Shown here in pieces: positions 58,922 to 64,000 of a stretch of 64,000 nucleotides of DNA. The stretch is from Galerina marginata. Taxonomy: Eukaryota > Basidiomycota > Agaricomycetes > Agaricales > Galerinaceae. Where the stretch lies: positions 1-64,000 of the forward strand of contig JAECYW010000011.1 of NCBI GenBank assembly GCA_023014335.1. The letters run 5' to 3'. The position numbers and the translations under genes are program-made. The notes beneath the pieces were generated by a model, which saw only the letters and a list, made by a program, of their open reading frames with translations, did no database searches and was not told the DNA's origin. Position 1 is the first letter of the stretch. Every line of letters starts with the position of its first letter.

Positions 58922-59122
58922 ATGCAACTCTCTGTCGTCTTCACCCTACTTTCAGCCTTCTTCCTCACTGCCCCAGTCATGGGCGTCGAGAATATCGTCA
59001 AGCATGCCAGGGACATGGCCGTCCCCGCCGTCGCCGCTGAGAACGACTACATTTTCCAGGGGAACTGCCAGCGTGGGACGTTATGGGACTCCGTAAGGCT
59101 GAAGTGTGTGCCCGAGTTTTGA
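58922..59122 (+). CDS. Small secreted protein, 66 aa
   Basis: A single frame with a good start context (AACAATGCAA). Residues 1-21 are a classic signal peptide (LSVVFTLLSAFFLTAPVMG), probably cleaved after VMG or a few residues later. The short mature part (ENIVKHARDMAVPAVAAEND, then FQGNCQRGTLWDSVRLKCVP) has two cysteines that could form one disulfide. No domain or Kex2-like dibasic site is recognised. Secreted peptides of this size are common in Agaricomycetes; function unknown. It stands alone, with no gene within 1 kb upstream. Confidence 0.6.
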   Translation: MQLSVVFTLLSAFFLTAPVMGVENIVKHARDMAVPAVAAENDYIFQGNCQRGTLWDSVRLKCVPEF

Positions 59123-60030
59123 CTTGGTCGATGAAGGATATCACAAAATACGGACAACCGGATTACTTTGACAGGGTTTGGGTCTTTCTAGGTAGCGCTT
59201 TGGATTGATGGTGGAACAAAAATGAGTTTAACAGAAAATAAATACGGAGTAGGCGAATAACTATGCATATACCGGTATTGAAAATTTATACACATGTGTC
59301 TTGAAAGATTATACTTGCAAACGATTGAAAATGAGGTAACGATTCAGAGGGATTGTACTAGTAGTTGAGAAATTGTTCCATTTCAACCAGAGGCTATTGC
59401 CAGAAACCTGCCTCGTATTTCTATCATACGACATTGTTTTGGCCAAGGCATTCTCTTGGGGAAAACTGGTCACTCGAGCGTCTCGATATCTTTACAGTTA
59501 GTCAAGAAAACGCCTCGGGCATGCACAAAAATGTGCCGTTGAAATCGGCAGATTGAACCGGCACCAGGGAATCGTTTCAAACGCGTTTAGCGTCAACTAG
59601 GTCGATGTCCCTTAGATCAAACTAGTATGGTAATAAGTCGTTTAGCATCTTTAGATTTTGGTCATCCACGCTACGCTACTTATTCTAGGAAGTCACAAAC
59701 ACCTCCATTTGGAATTTTAAAGCCCAATTTGAGGCGGAGACATCAAGCGCCACTGTCGTCAGTAGAATTATCTGTCTTAAACAACGACATACTCCACCAG
59801 TCCAGGAGCGAATCTAGTTATATGGCAAAAAACTTGTACAAGTAATACGGATCGGGCTTCGAATGAGTGGCAAGGAAGCGAAATACAGAGTCTGCCTCGT
59901 AACCCATTTCCTTCGGTGAGTCACCCCCAATTGGAAAGCGCTGTAAGGCGGTACTTAGTTTCAGAAGTAGGGGATACAGGTATGGATTAGGAATAGCACT
60001 AATTAGGAACTATAAAAAATAACCGCCTCA
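59123..60030. other. Intergenic; part resembles 53.5 kb
   Basis: About 900 bp with AT-rich 3' flank. 59760-59930 is the diverged partner of 53530-53690. A 72-codon frame at 59627-59845 has no domain. Confidence 0.35.
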
Positions 60031-60797
60031 TTAATAGTGATTGTTAGAATATAAGGGCGACATCTCAAGGCCTGCCTCGCGAAGATTGAATAAGACTCGG
60101 TTAGCCAAAATGTTTGACATTGCGAGTGCGAAACCAGTAGAAGAATCGATCAACGATGGCTGGGAAATTGTCAGAGTAAATTTAAATCTTGAAACGGTTC
60201 AAACCGTGGCTCACCGATTCGAACCTCAGAGAAAGAATGCAAACAAGATAAGTCAAGCCGATACTGCAGCCATAAATGAATCTACAATGTTAAGACGGGA
60301 GAGGACGTCAGAGGCGAATCCACATACACCAGAAAATAAAGGACCGAATCCCGAACGAGGATCTCCATCAAGCTCTGGCCACGATGAAAAACCGAGCCCT
60401 TCATTTTCGCCTCCTGGACCCCTCTAACCAGAGCCAAAATGCATAGCACACCATCAAATACCATCAGTGGCGTGTAGAACACGTAAATCCGCGGGTTCTC
60501 GCTCGAGGACACACACGAGTCCTGTCCGGCGAACGACATAACGGAAATCATAAACTGTGCGAGGTCGTTGGCCATTATCCAGGCGGATAGCGCGGACTGG
60601 ATGACGTAGGCTGTGAGCATGAATGCGAGGATCCTTTTATTGCCCATATAGAGGGCGTATATTCGTAGTTGGAGAATCGCTGTTGGGCGTGTTAGGATAT
60701 GAAGGTGTGTGTTTGGTTGGTTGGAAGGCTTACTTACCTTGAGCTAGAAGAGAAGCAGTTAAACCAGTCCACCCTTCCCAATGCAGGTATTGCCAAC
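60031..60797 (-). CDS. Multi-TM protein of the DUF6533-type group, 5' exons unresolved
   Basis: Four 3' exons are clear: 60738-60797, 60328-60679, 60215-60263 and 60031-60159, all in phase. They encode WQYLHWEGWTGLTASLLAQ, ILQLRIYALYMGNKRILAFM, AWIMANDLAQFMISV, FYTPLMVFDGVLCILALVRG, the family signature ILVRDSVLYFLVIGLTYLVC and a last helix GFALAMSNILANRVLFNLRE. Family knowledge: large Agaricomycete family of probable integral membrane proteins with about seven helices, unknown role. Upstream exons (N-terminal helices, about 60850-61270) could not be chained; a possible start exon with MSMTNVLFFM lies near 61240. The 60264-60327 intron has a GTATGT donor and a GCTGCAG acceptor that skips an earlier TAG. 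Confidence 0.75.
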
Positions 60798-60849
60798 CTG
60801 GAGACGTTTAAAGGCTGCACTGCTAAATAACGAACCTGAGGCTTACAGC

Positions 60850-62199
60850 TAGAAAAGGTCATGAGAGGCACAGAAGTTCAGTGAATGGGCGCCCCCATAT
60901 TTAATAGATGTTCGTACAACTAGACGAGCCGCGGTGTAAGTTCCTGTCGAAGTGATGAGGAATATCAGGTATCAAAACTTACAGAATCTGTTAGGCCAGT
61001 CGCAAAGAATGCTATATTTGGGTTTAGTGTTGACTTTTTGATCGAATTAGAATAGTTTTCACCATAGGAGCTGAATCTGAGCACAGTGAATCGTTTGTTC
61101 GACGAAAGTTCAAATGTCACGGAAAATTAAAACATACACAGCAGCGCATAACATGTAATACCGATTCTGGCCGATATTCTCAATAGAAGCAACAATGATA
61201 CGAGAAGGAGCACTCACCATAAAAAATAAAACGTTCGTCATAGACATCTTGCTGTTCTAGATAGCTTCCCCATGAAAGTAGTTGAAGAGATAAGACCGAG
61301 AGACGTTTTACCCAAATTAATTCTATCTTTTGTCGCCGTCAATTGGGGGGAGGGGTTTGAGAAATGAGAGGATTGCCGTACCTCTTTGTCTATCGTTATC
61401 ACTGGTACGAACTTCAATGACTTCACCACGCAATAGAAGCATTATAGACGCACCATAATCGTATAGGATTATCGAATTTGAGGCCGCTGGTAGTAGTCGA
61501 GAAACTCATAAGCAGAGGATAACTAGCAGAGTGCAAGTGCCTACTTCGTGCGAAGCGCGTAACTTGAGTTCCGCGAAATGCGCCGAGAAGAAAAAGAGAG
61601 ATGATACTGACACTATTTTGAGTCATCGTCAAAGGTTAGAGCCAGAACGAGGAGAAATCCAGGATAAATGGCGCCTTTTATCGTATTATGCTGATCAGAC
61701 CTTGGACATCTGAATAATCGTTGGCGGTGATAAACAGAACTAGTACGTGATACATATAGATTGGTCCTCGGGATCTGTCAGTGACTACAGCTTTGCTGTG
61801 TGGTTAAATGGTTTTGGCAGCTAGATCATGGCTGCCCATGGGAGAATAGAAGCACTCGTTCACGAGAAGACATGTCGTATAGCCCTTCTAGAACCGGGGT
61901 CCAGTATGAACGGAGTCGGATTCTACTGAGCAGGTGAGGCTCGTTCGTAAACGCATGACGCAAATTGAGATAATCGATTGTGGATTTATAGAAGCAAAAG
62001 CGCCGAGACTCAGTACTCAAGTCTGGTAGCAGGATCAGTCCTTCAGTCGGCGTTAGCAGAGGTTGACAACTCGGAGGTGAGGTACGAGAAGGAGAGGGAA
62101 ACGGTCGTCTGTTTCTAGACGTGTTTCGAGACTGTATATAGTGAATGTTATTGCTATCACTGTGTTAATGTTAATTGTTAATTATGAAGTTGAGTTAAG
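60850..62199. other. Unresolved 5' exons and intergenic
   Basis: The first part should hold the N-terminal exons of the 60031 gene. The rest shows no domain-bearing frame; 61826-62020 (minus) ends near a hydrophilic run and may belong to the next gene. Confidence 0.3.
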
Positions 62200-62928
62200 C
62201 GTAGCGTACGAACATCGGCAAAGATCAAAGCTGAGCAACACTCATCCAGAACTTTCCAAAGCGGTACGTGACGTGGTTTGAGCAGAGGAGTCCAGCCAGC
62301 ATGGCCGTGATCTGGAACGAGACTTAGATAAAAGCAGCACTGTACCATCACTTCAATATGAACCGCTCAGATTTCAGATACGGGCCCTTACACCTCTCCA
62401 AAACAGTCCTCGCATAACACGTCTGGCTAATCGTAACCTCCACAAAGGGCGAGAAGTACCCACAGCACCAGACGACAGGGGCGGCGAGGGAGTAAAAGAT
62501 AATCTGGATGAGAAGGAAGTAAGCGAAGATATCGGATGAGACATGAGGGAAAGACGTACGAGGGTGCTGGTGAAGAACAGGATCCCCTTAAACTTGTGGC
62601 ACCTTAATCGACCCTTGCCCTCGCCTCGTTGCTCTTCAACATTTCTTCCAACTACCTCACTTCGGGAGGGCTGGCTCATCGGTGCCCTTGCCCTTTCCCA
62701 TTCTCGCACCTAGAGGCGAGAAGGACGAGAACTTGGACGGGAGGTAGGTTACGCTGAGCGAGAGGTTGCTCGCTGCGCCTGAGGTAACTAAGAGGATGGC
62801 TCTCGACGCGCGGGAGAACGGTGCGCTTGGTGGGTTGAAGATGCCGCCGTAATGGCTCGAGGAGAAGTTGTCTCGTGGAGCTGCCTGGGAATGCGCAGAA
62901 TTGGCATGCGAGGTCACCGATGACTATT
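62200..62928 (-). CDS. Membrane protein of unknown family, partial model
   Basis: Exon-like blocks on the minus strand read NFSSSHYGGIFNPPSAPFSR, AILLVTSGAASNLSLSVTYL and FSSFSPLGARMGKGKGTDEP; then RCHKFKGILFFTSTL; then, after a GTACGT donor and CATCCAG acceptor, IIFYSLAAPVVWCCGYFSPF and VEVTISQTCYARTVLER; then TAMLAGLLCSNHV. Hydrophobic stretches suggest two or three membrane segments. The first block begins at an acceptor-like CTAAATAG, so a start exon lies upstream; the junction between the first two blocks could not be phased. No family recognised. Confidence 0.4.
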
Positions 62929-64000
62929 TAGAGGTGCGATGGGCGGCGTATAACAGTTATTGTGGACGTTGATAAGTTTTCAAAGATGGACGATTGAAGA
63001 AAAGAGGCAAAAGGGGGTAAACGCGGTATCGTCGTGGCCAGTCAGATCGGGGTGTTGACAAACCAAGTAACAAGGCTGTACTTACGGTGAATTAAGATCT
63101 ATATAAAGCCGGGATGAGGCCTTGGCATAAGGGGTAAAAAGAGCGTAAGAGAGCAGGGCAATATCGGGGAAAAGATGTAGATTTGGAGTAGAGAGAGAGT
63201 TGAGGCGATTCAACTGCATAAGAACGATTGAAAAAACTCTCATGGGATGATGGTCATACCAAATGGGAGCTCTCCATATGTCCGATTTGGTGCCCAAGTT
63301 GGTTGAGATACGTTGACCGTACCCGTTGCATTGCGAAAAGAAAGAGGGGAGGTGATAGGCATGACGGACGACGCCTCTGAACAATCCCGCTCGCACGTGC
63401 TCTGGAATTCCAACTCCGCCTAACCAAATCCGCCGACAGACTACGGTGCAAACTTTGCCTCCGTTCTGCCCATGATCTCGTCGCATATGGACGTTTACCG
63501 TTATTCGAGGCGAAGTCGGCCATAATACATGAGCCGTTGTACGTGCCAAAAAAATTTCCACCTGTGACGCTAGTCACTTTACGTTTCAGTCCGGAAGTCA
63601 AAAATTGCAATATTTTCTAGTTACTACCAGCTCGTTCGATTACAAACTCATAGTGTTGGAATACGTTCGTAGTTAGATGTTGGTGTATTCATGTAAATAC
63701 ATAATGTTTAGTAAAACAATGGTAGAATTGTACAAAATACCGATTCCTCTGGTATTTATAAATTATGAGAATGAGTAGCTGTTGGGAGTTCGGTGTCTTG
63801 AGTTTCGTCGAGACGCGGAGTATGAGACAGTTTATAGAAGGTTTGATTGGGCCCAAGCGCCCGTGCTTATTGAGGAAGCTACCTTGATAAGCGCGCGTTT
63901 CGGACTGATCGTGAGTTTAATCATTCGTAACAAGGTTTTAATTGAAGCGTAAACGGAATACGGAGCGGTCAGGCGTCGGAAAGGAAGCTATCCTAAGTAA
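62929..64000. other. Window end, no gene recognised
   Basis: A 159-codon minus frame at 63082-63561 has no domain; the start exon of the 62200 gene may lie near 63000. The last 400 bp is AT-rich without motifs. Confidence 0.35.

Noticed and set aside
60041..60427. 128-codon plus frame
   Set aside because: Antisense to three exons of the multi-TM gene, which carry the conserved family residues.
1..64000. CRISPR arrays, operons, bacterial-style regulatory sites
   Set aside because: Gene structure is eukaryotic throughout, with spliceosomal introns; no array of regularly spaced repeats is present.

Overview
This is nuclear DNA of a filamentous basidiomycete, most likely an Agaricomycete. Genes carry many short introns (mostly 48-65 nt, GT-AG, CTNA-type branch sites) and belong to families typical of mushroom-forming fungi: F-box/LRR proteins, kelch-MYND proteins, a DUF6593-like protein, a basidiomycete sesquiterpene synthase, a multi-exon chitin deacetylase, and Zn2Cys6 and PWWP nuclear proteins. 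The species cannot be named. Exon models were built by hand from splice sites, phase and remembered family patterns. No alignment was run.

Layout: 1-5079 has no recognisable gene. 5080-8681 holds two convergent F-box genes whose stop codons lie 4 bp apart; the minus-strand one has a one-base break near its start. 9004-11374 is an intact kelch-MYND gene. 12730-14030 is a decayed relative of it, split by a 395-bp CACTA-like MITE. 15163-15931 is a DUF202 membrane protein with a second MITE upstream. 16351-22300 is gene-poor. 22301-25665 is a 13-exon Zn2Cys6 regulator. 26137-28450 is a second kelch-MYND gene with a GC-AG intron and a phase problem. 28733-31330 is a 15-exon membrane-anchored amidohydrolase. 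33668-35589 encodes a PWWP protein with a TFIIS-N/LEDGF-like domain. 36.6-40 kb is gene-poor, followed by a DUF6593-like gene and a J-domain protein. 43.5-48.8 kb has an F-box-like LRR gene, a disordered protein and an eroded gene of a basidiomycete family. 49.7-55.7 kb has chitin deacetylase, an 8-TM protein and a sesquiterpene synthase on the plus strand. 56-64 kb is mostly non-coding, with a GC-rich imperfect tandem repeat, a small secreted protein and two incompletely resolved membrane-protein genes.

I see no operon-like system or clear biosynthetic cluster: the terpene synthase has no P450 or other tailoring enzyme beside it. The most unusual signals are the kelch-MYND family expansion with a MITE inside its dead copy, two GC-AG introns, 10-nt and 12-nt microexons in the chitin deacetylase, and several apparent one-base phase breaks in otherwise intact genes, which could be real decay or assembly indels.
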